From NCBI GenBank assembly GCA_028343155.1, contig JAOLXX010000014.1, forward strand, positions 1 to 64,000: a DNA stretch of 64,000 nt, read 5' to 3'. Below the pieces are notes generated by a model. It saw only the letters and a list, made by a program, of their open reading frames with translations. It did not search any database and was not told where the DNA came from. Positions 46,754-55,083 of this stretch are shown one piece after another; the first letter of the stretch is position 1; the number at the start of each line of letters is the position of its first letter. The stretch is from Polaribacter sp. (GTDB lineage: Bacteria > Bacteroidota > Bacteroidia > Flavobacteriales > Flavobacteriaceae). The position numbers were made by a program, and so were the translations under genes.

Positions 46754-47401
46754 ATGGGATTATTATCAAAAAAAGACGCAGTATTACTCTCAGATCCTTT
46801 AGCGGATAACAACCCAATTACGATTCAAGTACTAGGTATTTGTTCTGCTTTAGCAATTACGGCAGAATTAAAAGCTTCCATTGTAATGGCGGTTTCTGTA
46901 ATATTTGTATTAGGTTTAGGAAACGTAGTGATCTCATTAATGAGAAACATTATACCTTCAAAAATTAGAATTATTGTGCAGCTAATTGTCGTAGCAACTT
47001 TAGTAATTATAGTGGATTTAGTATTAAAAGCATTTGCTTACGAATTGAGTAAAACACTTTCTGTTTTTGTGGGATTAATAATTACAAACTGTATTATTAT
47101 GGGACGTTTTGAAGCTTTTGCTTTAGGAAATGGACCTTGGCGTTCTTTCTTAGACGGAATAGGAAATGCAGTTGGATACGGTGTCATTTTAATTGCAGTT
47201 GGTTTCTTTAGAGAATTATTAGGTTCTGGAACTTTATTAGGATTTAAAGTTTTAGGAGATTCTATCGAGAAAACAGGATTATATGCGCTAGGATATGAAA
47301 ATAACGGGTTTATGTTATTATCTCCGATGGCATTAATAGTCGTGGGTATTATTATCTGGATTCAACGTAGTAGAAATACATCATTAATAGAAGAAAATTA
47401 A
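46754..47401 (+). CDS. nqrD: Na+-NQR subunit D
   Basis: Six-helix membrane subunit of 215 residues, with the LSDPLADNNPITIQVLG start and ITNCIIMGRFEAFA loop that, with NqrE, forms the 2Fe-2S site inside the membrane (Cys of TNCII and of ICSA). Confidence 0.95.
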   Translation: MGLLSKKDAVLLSDPLADNNPITIQVLGICSALAITAELKASIVMAVSVIFVLGLGNVVISLMRNIIPSKIRIIVQLIVVATLVIIVDLVLKAFAYELSKTLSVFVGLIITNCIIMGRFEAFALGNGPWRSFLDGIGNAVGYGVILIAVGFFRELLGSGTLLGFKVLGDSIEKTGLYALGYENNGFMLLSPMALIVVGIIIWIQRSRNTSLIEEN

Positions 47402-47418
47402 ATAGTTGTTAGTAAATC

Positions 47419-47477
47419 AGTATTCAGTTGGCATTAAATAGCTAACTGCAAAACTGCAAAACTGCAAACTGTATACT
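47419..47477. repeat. Imperfect inverted repeat with 8-bp tandem copies between nqrD and nqrE
   Basis: AGTATTCAGTTGGCA (47419 region) is nearly the reverse complement of TGCAAACTGTATACT at the other end, and in between AACTGCAA is repeated three times (47444-47467). Such CAGTTGGCAGT / AACTGCAAACTG elements are scattered in flavobacterial genomes. It interrupts an otherwise tight operon. Confidence 0.65.
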
Positions 47478-47484
47478 TAAAAAA

Positions 47485-48210
47485 ATGGAACATTTAGAAT
47501 TATTTTTCAAATCAATATTTATAGACAACATGGTATTTGCGACCTTCTTAGGGATGTGTTCATACCTTGCTGTATCTAAAAAAGTAGCTACTGCCGTAGG
47601 TTTAGGTGCTGCTGTTATTTTTGTGTTAGCAGTAACGGTACCTTTAAACTGGCTGTTAGACCAATATATTTTACAAGATGGCGCATTGGCTTGGTTGGGT
47701 GAAGAATATGCACAATACGATTTAAGTTTCTTATCTTTTATCATGTTTATTGCAACCATTGCAACCATGGTACAATTGGTAGAAATAATTGTTGAAAAAT
47801 TTTCACCATCCTTGTACAATTCATTGGGTATTTTCTTACCATTAATTGCTGTGAACTGTGCTATTTTAGGAGGAAGTTTATTTATGCAATCTCGTGAAAT
47901 TCCTACTTTAGGTTTGTCGTTAACTTACGGAGTTGGTTCTGGTATTGGTTGGTTTTTAGCGATACTTGCCATTGCTGCAATTCGTGAAAAAATTAGATAT
48001 TCAAGTGTACCACCAGCATTAAGAGGTTTAGGTATTACCTTTATCATTACAGGATTAATGGCCATTGGTTTTATGAGTTTTGGAGGAATGTTAACAGGTG
48101 GTGATGAAGAAAAGAAAGAAGAAAAGCCAGTAACAGAGGTCGCTATTAAGAAAAAAATAGAAAAAACATCAGCAAAAGAAATGGTTGCTGAAAATACAAA
48201 TATAAACTAG
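47485..48210 (+). CDS. nqrE: Na+-NQR subunit E
   Basis: Homologous to NqrD, six membrane segments, with the [14 protein letters not shown] and [12 protein letters not shown] segments whose Cys residues complete the membrane Fe-S site. The C terminus carries about 35 extra charged residues rich in Lys and Glu beyond the last helix, a tail longer than in proteobacterial NqrE. Confidence 0.95.
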   Translation: MEHLELFFKSIFIDNMVFATFLGMCSYLAVSKKVATAVGLGAAVIFVLAVTVPLNWLLDQYILQDGALAWLGEEYAQYDLSFLSFIMFIATIATMVQLVEIIVEKFSPSLYNSLGIFLPLIAVNCAILGGSLFMQSREIPTLGLSLTYGVGSGIGWFLAILAIAAIREKIRYSSVPPALRGLGITFIITGLMAIGFMSFGGMLTGGDEEKKEEKPVTEVAIKKKIEKTSAKEMVAENTNIN

Positions 48211-48216
48211 AAGAAA

Positions 48217-49527
48217 ATGATATTAGCAGCAGGTACATCAGGAACCGTAATTGCAACAGTAGCCGCTTTTTTATTAGTAACATTGTTACTAGTAACATTG
48301 CTTTTATTTGTAAAACAAAAACTATCGCCTTCAGGTCCAGTAACAATCACCATTAATGGAGAAAAGAAAATAGAAGTTGGTTCTGGTAGCACACTTTTAA
48401 CAACATTAGGAAACGAAAAAATATTTTTACCATCCGCTTGTGGTGGTGGTGGTTCCTGTGTTCAATGTGAATGCCATGTTTTAGAAGGTGGAGGAGAAGC
48501 TTTGCCAACAGAAACACCTCATTTTACAAAGAAAGAATTAAAAACAGGAATTCGTTTAGCATGCCAGGTGAAAGTAAAACAAGACATGAACATTACGATT
48601 CCAGAGGAAGTTTTCGGAATTAAAAAATGGGATGCTGTTGTTGTAAGAAATTATAATGTTGCTTCATTTATCAAGGAATTTGTTGTTGAGATTCCTGAAG
48701 ATATGGGATACAAAGCCGGTGGATATATTCAAATTGAAATTCCTCCTTGTGAAGTAAAGTTTGCAGATATGGATATTACAGCACATCCAGAAGAGCATGA
48801 CACACCCGAAAAATTTAAAGCCGAATGGGACAAGTTTAAACTGAGACCTTTGGTAATGAAGAATGATGAAACGATAGAAAGAGCTTATTCTATGGCTTCT
48901 TATCCTGCCGAAGGTAGAGAGATTATGTTAAACGTACGTATTGCAACCCCTCCTTTTGATAGAGCAAAAGGCGGATGGATGGATGTAAATCCTGGAGTTG
49001 CTTCTTCTTATATTTTTGGATTAAAAAAAGGAGATAAATGTGTGATTTCTGGACCTTACGGTGAATTCTTTATCAATGAATCAGCATCTGAAATGTTATA
49101 TGTAGGAGGTGGAGCAGGAATGGCACCTATGCGTTCTCACCTATATCACCTTTTCAGAACCTTAAAAACGGGGAGAAAAGTAACGTATTGGTACGGAGGA
49201 CGTTCTAAGGCAGAATTATTTTATATTGATCATTTTAGAGCTTTAGAAAAAGATTTTCCAAACTTTAAATTCTTTATTGCTTTGTCTGACCCTTTAGAAA
49301 CGGATAACTGGAAAGTAAAGAAAGATATTAATGATGAAGCTGGAGACGGTTTTATGGGGTTTATTCACAATTGTGTGATTGAAAATTACCTAAATCACCA
49401 TGAAGCACCTGAAGATTTAGAATTGTATTTCTGTGGACCTCCATTAATGAACAATGCGGTTCAAAAAATGGGCGAAGATTTTGGTCTTGCAGACGAAAAT
49501 ATCCGTTTTGATGATTTTGGAGGCTAG
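48217..49527 (+). CDS. nqrF: Na+-NQR subunit F
   Basis: NADH-oxidising entry subunit, 436 residues: an N-terminal membrane helix, a 2Fe-2S ferredoxin domain with CGGGGSCVQC plus a later Cys (RLACQ), then FAD (RAYSMAS-type) and NADH (GGGAGMAPMRSH) domains, ending FDDFGG. Last gene of the operon. Confidence 0.95.
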   Translation: MILAAGTSGTVIATVAAFLLVTLLLVTLLLFVKQKLSPSGPVTITINGEKKIEVGSGSTLLTTLGNEKIFLPSACGGGGSCVQCECHVLEGGGEALPTETPHFTKKELKTGIRLACQVKVKQDMNITIPEEVFGIKKWDAVVVRNYNVASFIKEFVVEIPEDMGYKAGGYIQIEIPPCEVKFADMDITAHPEEHDTPEKFKAEWDKFKLRPLVMKNDETIERAYSMASYPAEGREIMLNVRIATPPFDRAKGGWMDVNPGVASSYIFGLKKGDKCVISGPYGEFFINESASEMLYVGGGAGMAPMRSHLYHLFRTLKTGRKVTYWYGGRSKAELFYIDHFRALEKDFPNFKFFIALSDPLETDNWKVKKDINDEAGDGFMGFIHNCVIENYLNHHEAPEDLELYFCGPPLMNNAVQKMGEDFGLADENIRFDDFGG

Positions 49528-49597
49528 TCGCATAGCGACTATAAATAAATTGTCATACTGAATTTACCTATGCTGAACTTGTTTCAGTATCTCATTA
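49525..49597 (+). repeat. Hairpins after nqrF, including a dispersed flavobacterial repeat
   Basis: TAGTCGC-ATA-GCGACTA (49525-49541) includes the nqrF stop codon. About ten bases on, a segment with TGTCATACTGAA and CTGAACTTGTTTCAGTATCTCATT (49551-49597) resembles the TGTCATTCTGAACTTGTTTCAGAATCTC element that is common between genes in this group. Together they probably end the nqr transcript. Confidence 0.6.
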
Positions 49598-49637
49598 AGT
49601 ATCAAAAATCAGTAGTTTTGTGGACTAATAAATTGTA

Positions 49638-50435
49638 ATGAACTGGACTAATTTTCTTTTTGCTTTCATAAGTTTTATTGCGGTAATTATTTTTATTTTA
49701 TACTGCTTTCAAGAGCATTTTATCTTTTTGAATGGAAAAAAAATAGCTAGAAATTATCACTATAACTGTTCTAATAAATTTGAAGAAGTCTTTATAAAAA
49801 CCGACGGAAACAACGAGATTAATGCACTTCATTTTCAATTACAAAATCCAAAAGGAGTTGTTTTATTTTGCCATGGAAACAAAGGAAATCTTTTAAGTTG
49901 GGGAAATAGAGTCGCTTGCTTTTTAGAATATAATTACGAGGTCTTGGTATTTGATTATAGAAACTATGGAAAAAGTACAGGAGAATTTCATGAAGAAAAT
50001 ATGTATAAAGATGCCTTGGCTGTTTATGATTATATAAAAAAAAATGTTGAAGAAGAAAATATTGTTATTTATGGGTTTTCTCTAGGAAGTACTTTTGCAA
50101 CCAGAATAGCCTCAGTAAACACCCCTAAAGAATTAATTTTAGAAGCCCCTTTTTATAATTTTAAAAAAGCTGTTCAATACAATTCAAAATGTGCGCCCAC
50201 TTTCTTGTTGAAGTATCAGTTTAGAACAGACCATGACATCACGAATGTAAGAGCACCCATCACTCTTTTTCACGGAAACCAAGACAAAACAACTTCCTTT
50301 TCGCAATCTAAAAAATTAATATCCTTAAATACATCTATTAAAAATCAATTTATAGAAATTGATAGCGGTACACATCACAATATTAGAGAGTTTCCTGTTT
50401 ATAAAGAAAAATTGAAAGAAATTTTAGAGCGGTAG
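49638..50435 (+). CDS. Alpha/beta hydrolase, membrane-anchored
   Basis: A 265-residue serine hydrolase with one N-terminal membrane helix. The nucleophile elbow GFSLGS, the early HGNKGN oxyanion region, an acidic residue after the FHGNQDKT strand, and a C-terminal HHNI histidine complete the triad. BEM46/ABHD13-like overall; substrate unknown. Confidence 0.85.
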   Translation: MNWTNFLFAFISFIAVIIFILYCFQEHFIFLNGKKIARNYHYNCSNKFEEVFIKTDGNNEINALHFQLQNPKGVVLFCHGNKGNLLSWGNRVACFLEYNYEVLVFDYRNYGKSTGEFHEENMYKDALAVYDYIKKNVEEENIVIYGFSLGSTFATRIASVNTPKELILEAPFYNFKKAVQYNSKCAPTFLLKYQFRTDHDITNVRAPITLFHGNQDKTTSFSQSKKLISLNTSIKNQFIEIDSGTHHNIREFPVYKEKLKEILER

Positions 50436-50474
50436 TATTTAATAAATTGTATTTTTAGTATCTTATAAATTTAC

Positions 50475-50927
50475 ATGAAGCGTATAGCGACCATTTTAAA
50501 GAAGCATTCCTACATTAAAATAAAGCTCAAAAAAATTGCCACCAATCATTTCGAATTAAAGGCAAAAATAAACGGTACAAAAGGGCGTTTCATTTTAGAT
50601 ACGGGTGCCTCAAATTCTTGTGTAGGGTTGAATCTGATTGAATATTTTAATCTCGATGCCCAAGAAAGTGAAACTAAAGCCGCTGGTGCAGGAGCCACAG
50701 ATATGGAAACACTAGCTTCGAAAAACAACACGCTAAAAATTGGCAGTTGGAAAACACAAAAATGTCATTTAGTGTTGTTTAATTTAGTACACGTAAATAC
50801 AGCACTCGTGCAACATCAAGCGAAAGAAGTTCATGGCATTATTGGCGCTGACATTTTACAAAAAGGAAAGGCGTTTATAGACTATAATAAAAATAGGTTG
50901 TATTTAAAAAAAAAACAAAGTAAATGA
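50475..50927 (+). CDS. Retropepsin-like aspartic protease domain protein
   Basis: A 150-residue single-domain protein with the retroviral-protease-type motif LDTGAS (catalytic Asp in DTG) and the second hallmark GIIGADIL near the C terminus. It would need to dimerise to form an active site. No signal peptide. Function unknown in bacteria of this group. Confidence 0.82.
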   Translation: MKRIATILKKHSYIKIKLKKIATNHFELKAKINGTKGRFILDTGASNSCVGLNLIEYFNLDAQESETKAAGAGATDMETLASKNNTLKIGSWKTQKCHLVLFNLVHVNTALVQHQAKEVHGIIGADILQKGKAFIDYNKNRLYLKKKQSK

Positions 50928-50996
50928 GTTAATTTTTGTTCCTTTGAAATCCGTAAATCATACAATCAATAATAACGAACCAAAAACCAACCGAAG

Positions 50997-51446
50997 ATGA
51001 GTCTGCAAAAACAAGTAATGGATAAAATGAAAGAAGCAATGAAAGCAAAAGATACGGTTGCTTTACAGGCTTTAAGAGCAGTAAAATCTGGATTTTTATT
51101 GGCAAAAACGGCAACGGGAGTTCAAGAAGAAGTCACAGAAGAACAAGCATTAAAAATTATCCAGAAGCAAGTAAAACAAAGAAAAGACAGTGCGGCTATT
51201 TTCATCAAACAAGATAGAGAAGATTTAGCAGCTCCAGAATTGGCAGAAATAGTAGTTTTAGAGCAATTTTTACCGGAAGCTTTATCCGAAGAAGAAATTG
51301 AAAAAGTAGTTCTTGAAACAATTGCGAAACTAGGTGCTTCGGGAATGAAAGATATGGGAAAAGTAATGGGCGCAGTATCAAATCAGTTATCAGGGCAAGC
51401 AGATGGAAAAATTATTTCCGTTCTGGTTAAAAAAAAATTAATATAA
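50997..51446 (+). CDS. GatB/YqeY domain protein
   Basis: A 149-residue helical protein matching YqeY (MKEAMKAKDTVALQALRAVKS start, KQRKDSAAIF, MKDMGKVMG.. end), related to the C-terminal tRNA-binding domain of GatB. Precise role unknown. Confidence 0.92.
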   Translation: MSLQKQVMDKMKEAMKAKDTVALQALRAVKSGFLLAKTATGVQEEVTEEQALKIIQKQVKQRKDSAAIFIKQDREDLAAPELAEIVVLEQFLPEALSEEEIEKVVLETIAKLGASGMKDMGKVMGAVSNQLSGQADGKIISVLVKKKLI

Positions 51447-51482
51447 AAAAAAAAGATTTCTACTTTTGTGGAATATAGAAAT

Positions 51483-51556
51483 GGCTGCGTAGTTCAACTG
51501 GATAGAATATCAGATTTCGGCTCTGAGGGTTGGGGGTTCGAATCCCTTCGCGGTCA
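51483..51556 (+). tRNA. tRNA-Arg (anticodon TCG)
   Basis: Full cloverleaf: acceptor GGCTGCG/CGCGGTC with two GU pairs, D stem GTTC/GAAT, anticodon stem TCAGA/TCTGA with loop TTTCGGC (anticodon TCG, reads CGA), T arm GGGGG-TTCGAAT-CCCTT, discriminator A. CCA is not encoded. A strong terminator begins 6 bases later. Confidence 0.9.
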
Positions 51557-51561
51557 CTTTT

Positions 51562-51603
51562 TATTCCCAAGAATAATTTTTTATTCTTGGGAATATTTTT
51601 TTG
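51562..51603 (+). terminator. tRNA-Arg terminator (repeat unit 1)
   Basis: A 15-bp perfect stem, TATTCCCAAGAATAA with TTATTCTTGGGAATA, TTTT loop, then eight T. An identical copy sits 132 bases downstream. Confidence 0.9.
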
Positions 51604-51693
51604 TACTATATTTAAGATAGTCAAAAATCGAAGGATAGAATATAATTTAAATCTTTAATAAAGTTAGAAGAGTCAACAGTGGAGGTCACTTTT

Positions 51694-51735
51694 TATTCCC
51701 AAGAATAATTTTTTATTCTTGGGAATATTTTTTTG
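51694..51735 (+). terminator. Duplicate terminator (repeat unit 2)
   Basis: Same 15-bp stem and T tail as the unit 1 hairpin; a third, imperfect version (TTATCC..GGATAA, 51825-51860) follows in the decayed unit. Confidence 0.85.
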
Positions 51736-51891
51736 TGTTAGATTTTAAATAGTCAAAAATCGAAGGATAAAATATAATTTAAATCTTCAATAAAGTTAGA
51801 AGAGTCAACAGTGGAGGTCACAATTTATCCTCAACAATAATTAATTATTTTTGGGGATAATTTCTTATATTTAGATTTCAAAAATTCATCA

Positions 51892-53169
51892 ATGAAAAAA
51901 CTATTCCTACTTTCTATATTAATTTTGTTTAATTGTTCAGATGATTGTAATTCTGATGATAATAACACAAGCAATAATAACGATCCCAATCCTGTGGTCT
52001 TAAATGAATGGATTCCAGGCAGTAATCTTGGTAATCCTCAAAGGGAATATTCAGACTCTAATTCTTCTTTAGTAAGCGCCACTGTTTCAAAAATGATTGA
52101 ATTCAATGGTGAACTATATGTTGGAGGTGATTTCCAGGTTATTGGCGGTCAAATAATCAAATATTTAGCAAAATGGGATGGTGTTAATTGGTCTTCTATT
52201 GGTCAGCTTGATTCACCTGTTGAAGATATGATTGTTTTTCAACAAAAACTTTATATTCAAGTTCAAGAAAATGAACTAAGTAATACAAATGAATATCAAT
52301 GTTCGGATTGCAATAGAATTTATAGTTGGGATGGTAATTTCCTGACATGGGAACAATTAAATTTCCAGCCTAATATTGGTGCTCCTGTTATTAATAATCC
52401 GTTATACTCAAAAAAAGCTTTCGGAAATTCTGGAGGTATATTTATAGGAGAAAAAAAATATGAACAATGGACTGTTCATGATAATAAGTTATTTGCATTC
52501 GTAAAAACTAATCAACAATCTAGTTCGGATGGCTTCGGATTTGAATTATTGAGCTTTGATGGTAATTCATGGCAAAATTTCAATCCTGATTTACAAACTA
52601 ACTATCATGGAGTACTCAAATCTTACAAAGGAGAGCTTTATGCAACACTCAAAGGTTCACACAGTTCATTAGAAGGAGGTTTGTATAAATTAGATACTTT
52701 TGAAGCATGGGATAATGGTATATTATATGCTTGGCTGGACTGGGTAAATGTTGCAGGTCAATCTTTAAGTGATCCAGAGATTCTAACAATCACAGAATTT
52801 AATAATAATCTAATTATAGGTGGTAATTTTGAAACAATTGGTGGAGTTGTTGCTCAAAACATTGCGAAATTTGATGGTACTAATTGGTCATCATTTGGGA
52901 ATTGGCCTTACGAACCCTACGAACTCAAAGTTTTTAATAACCAACTTTATGCCTCCTTTTACAATGGTAATTGGAATGGTTCAGATTTTGAAAGAATTGC
53001 AGTATATAATGGTAATTATTGGGACAGTTTACTTTACAACCTTTCCGATTTTGATATTGTAAGTGATGGAGTTCATAATACCATAACTATGTTTCAAGAC
53101 TATCTGTACTTGGGTGGGTCTAATTCAATAATTAGAGGTACAAATAACTTTATTAAGTTAGCCCAATAA
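51892..53169 (+). CDS. Beta-propeller-like lipoprotein with repeated blades
   Basis: Lipoprotein signal ending at Cys15 (LFNC) followed by an Asp/Asn-rich linker. The body contains several repeats of a 'FNGELYVGGDF..IGG...AKWDGVNWSSIG' type (around residues 68-115, 300-340 and others), resembling delta-60/kelch-like beta-propeller blades found in flavobacterial surface proteins. No catalytic motif. Located after the tRNA repeat array. Probably surface exposed; function unknown. Confidence 0.75.
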   Translation: MKKLFLLSILILFNCSDDCNSDDNNTSNNNDPNPVVLNEWIPGSNLGNPQREYSDSNSSLVSATVSKMIEFNGELYVGGDFQVIGGQIIKYLAKWDGVNWSSIGQLDSPVEDMIVFQQKLYIQVQENELSNTNEYQCSDCNRIYSWDGNFLTWEQLNFQPNIGAPVINNPLYSKKAFGNSGGIFIGEKKYEQWTVHDNKLFAFVKTNQQSSSDGFGFELLSFDGNSWQNFNPDLQTNYHGVLKSYKGELYATLKGSHSSLEGGLYKLDTFEAWDNGILYAWLDWVNVAGQSLSDPEILTITEFNNNLIIGGNFETIGGVVAQNIAKFDGTNWSSFGNWPYEPYELKVFNNQLYASFYNGNWNGSDFERIAVYNGNYWDSLLYNLSDFDIVSDGVHNTITMFQDYLYLGGSNSIIRGTNNFIKLAQ

Positions 53170-53289
53170 ACAATCTTTATTCAATTTACTAAGGCTTTGA
53201 AAATCTTTCAAAAAGTTTAACTTTCATAAATTTGGGTCACTCTAACGGAGAATTGATTCATTTGAATTAATTTTCCGTTTTTTGTTTTT

Positions 53290-53484
53290 ATGTATTTCAA
53301 TTGTTTGTGGATTCGTTTTTTTAGTTTATTTGCTTTTTTAGCTGAATTAATAGGTGTATCTCCTTCTGCTTCTATGCTTTTTGCGCTTTTCTCTTTTTTA
53401 ATTTTACCATTTCTGATAAATTTAATTGAACATATAGTTGAAAGAAATAACCAAAAAAAGGAAGAAGCTGATAAAAAAAATTGA
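53290..53484 (+). CDS. Possible small membrane protein
   Basis: A 64-codon frame with ATG start, two hydrophobic segments and a charged Lys/Glu-rich C terminus (HIVERNNQKKEEADKKN), a plausible small membrane protein layout. No family recognised; preceded by an AT-rich region with a T-rich hairpin at about 53240-53285. Confidence 0.4.
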   Translation: MYFNCLWIRFFSLFAFLAELIGVSPSASMLFALFSFLILPFLINLIEHIVERNNQKKEEADKKN

Positions 53485-53526
53485 GGAATTTAGGTTCTAA
53501 ACCATAGGCATATCTTCTTCTTTTAA

Positions 53527-53703
53527 TTCAGCTATTTTTTTGGGTATTCTCAGACCAATATTTCTGTAGAAAAACTATTAGACTCTGTAGAGGACTATTA
53601 CACGTTAGTTAAGCAAAACGCCTTTAAACTATTATCAGAAACCAAACTCGATAGTACTTCAGAGAAAAATTTAAATTTAGTACGGTATTATGAATTGTTG
53701 TAA
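53527..53703 (+). pseudogene. 58-codon remnant of a secreted protein
   Basis: An open frame without a start codon reads FFGYSQTNISVEKLLDSVEDYY.. and ends in a normal stop at 53701-53703. The composition is protein-like and GYSQ|TN looks like a signal-peptidase site; upstream hydrophobic codons are in another frame. It appears to be the decayed N-terminal end of a larger gene. The rest of 53485-53811 holds nothing recognisable. Confidence 0.4.
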
Positions 53704-53811
53704 CAGCGTCATAAATAATTGCAAACGGATACAATAAAAAACGTAGAAACTTCATAGTTTAAATAAAAAATAATTGCAATCTTTTTATAAGCACCATTAA
53801 ATTAGTTTGTT

Positions 53812-55083
53812 TTAAGAACTCAATTCATCAACAATTAAACCTTCTTGCAGTGTTCCAATAACCCCCATAGCAGCTCTTTCTCCAGAAATTATTGCGGCAT
53901 TTAAAGAGCCATTTAAAAGTTGGTCTCCAGCTAAAAATAAAGAAGAAGTGAGCTTTGTTTCTGTACTTGAAATTTCATACTGAAGATTGCTTAATTTAGG
54001 CAATGCTTTTTTTATTTGATATCTTTTTAAAAACTTAGCATCAGAAATATTACATAATTGTAATAATTCTTCTCTTATTTTTTTAATTAAATCTTTTTCG
54101 TTTAATTGATGTTTTTTAACGACCGTTACAGAAAGTAATTCATGGTCTCCTTTTGTAGTTGTTTTAACAGAAGTGTGATAAAAGAGGTTGTTAATCAATG
54201 AGTTTTCCTCTGAAATCAAACCAATTAAAGGTCTTGAAATGATTCTTTTTGAAGTTTCAAAATATAATGTATCACAAGTTTTCCAAATATTTTCTTGGTT
54301 TTTTAGGTTGGTGACTAGCGGACTTGCTTCAGTAGCAATAATTGTGAAATCACTTTCAATTTCTGTACCGTCTTTTAAAATGATAAGCTTATTTTTTACC
54401 GATTCTACTTTAGAATTTAAAAGAATTTTTGTGTTTTTTAAGTTGTCTTTCAATTGATTTGATATTGCCTGAATTCCATCTTTCGGTAATACAGCCAATC
54501 CCTCTCCAAACATTTTATAGATAAACTCAAACATTCTACTTGAAGTATCTAAATTGGGTTCTAAAAAGATTCCGCTAAAAAAAGGTTTAAAAAAAAGTTG
54601 AATTATAGCTTCTGAAAAACCAAAATCTATTAAATACTGAAGTGTCGTTTTTTCATCTTCTTTAAAAATTGTGTCAATTCTTTTTTTGTTTAAAAGGATA
54701 TTTAGTTTTAAGATTTTTATTTTATCAGAAAAAGTGCCAATAGAAGAAAATAGAGTGGGAAACAATAAAGAAAAAGAGCGAAGTGGATCTCCAATAGTTT
54801 GTGATTTTCCTTTTTTAAAAATAACAGCACCAGGTAATAATTTCTGTAACTTGAGTGTCTCAAAGTTTATATATTTTTTGGCTGCTGGATACGAAGTTAA
54901 TAAAACTTGAAAACCGCGATCTAAAGTATATCCTTCAACAAGATCAGATTTTACTCGTCCGCCAACAGAATAAGAACCTTCAATAATTGTTGGTTTATAA
55001 CCATAATTCTCTAAAACTCGTGCTGCTATTAAACCACTTATTCCCGCGCCAATAATATGAATTATTGAAGATTTATTTTTCAT
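53812..55083 (-). CDS. FAD-dependent amine oxidase/protoporphyrinogen-oxidase-like protein
   Basis: A 423-residue flavoprotein with the N-terminal dinucleotide fold HIIGAGISGLIAARVLE, the GGRV FAD signature (SVGGRVKSD) and a C-terminal FAD contact (LFLAGDQLLNGSLNAAIISGERAA). It belongs to the phytoene desaturase/amine oxidase superfamily; substrate unknown. Its start overlaps the end of the upstream exonuclease gene by 11 bases, so the two are coupled. Confidence 0.85.
   Translation of the reverse strand: MKNKSSIIHIIGAGISGLIAARVLENYGYKPTIIEGSYSVGGRVKSDLVEGYTLDRGFQVLLTSYPAAKKYINFETLKLQKLLPGAVIFKKGKSQTIGDPLRSFSLLFPTLFSSIGTFSDKIKILKLNILLNKKRIDTIFKEDEKTTLQYLIDFGFSEAIIQLFFKPFFSGIFLEPNLDTSSRMFEFIYKMFGEGLAVLPKDGIQAISNQLKDNLKNTKILLNSKVESVKNKLIILKDGTEIESDFTIIATEASPLVTNLKNQENIWKTCDTLYFETSKRIISRPLIGLISEENSLINNLFYHTSVKTTTKGDHELLSVTVVKKHQLNEKDLIKKIREELLQLCNISDAKFLKRYQIKKALPKLSNLQYEISSTETKLTSSLFLAGDQLLNGSLNAAIISGERAAMGVIGTLQEGLIVDELSS

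Larger units (their letters stand above)
51552..51860. repeat. 132-bp tandem repeat starting at the tRNA-Arg 3' end
   Basis: Unit 1 at 51552-51683 and unit 2 at 51684-51815 agree at all but about seven positions by eye; a third, decayed unit starts at 51816. Each begins with GGTCAC, the last bases of the tRNA, then has a hairpin terminator, then TAGTCAAAAATCGAAGGATA and GTTAGAAGAGTCAACAGTGGAG. No tRNA gene or ORF is contained in the units. Confidence 0.9.

Noticed and set aside
51483-51860. tRNA-Arg repeats as attachment sites of an integrated element
   Set aside because: The repeats are contiguous with no integrase or cargo between them; only a past event could be proposed.
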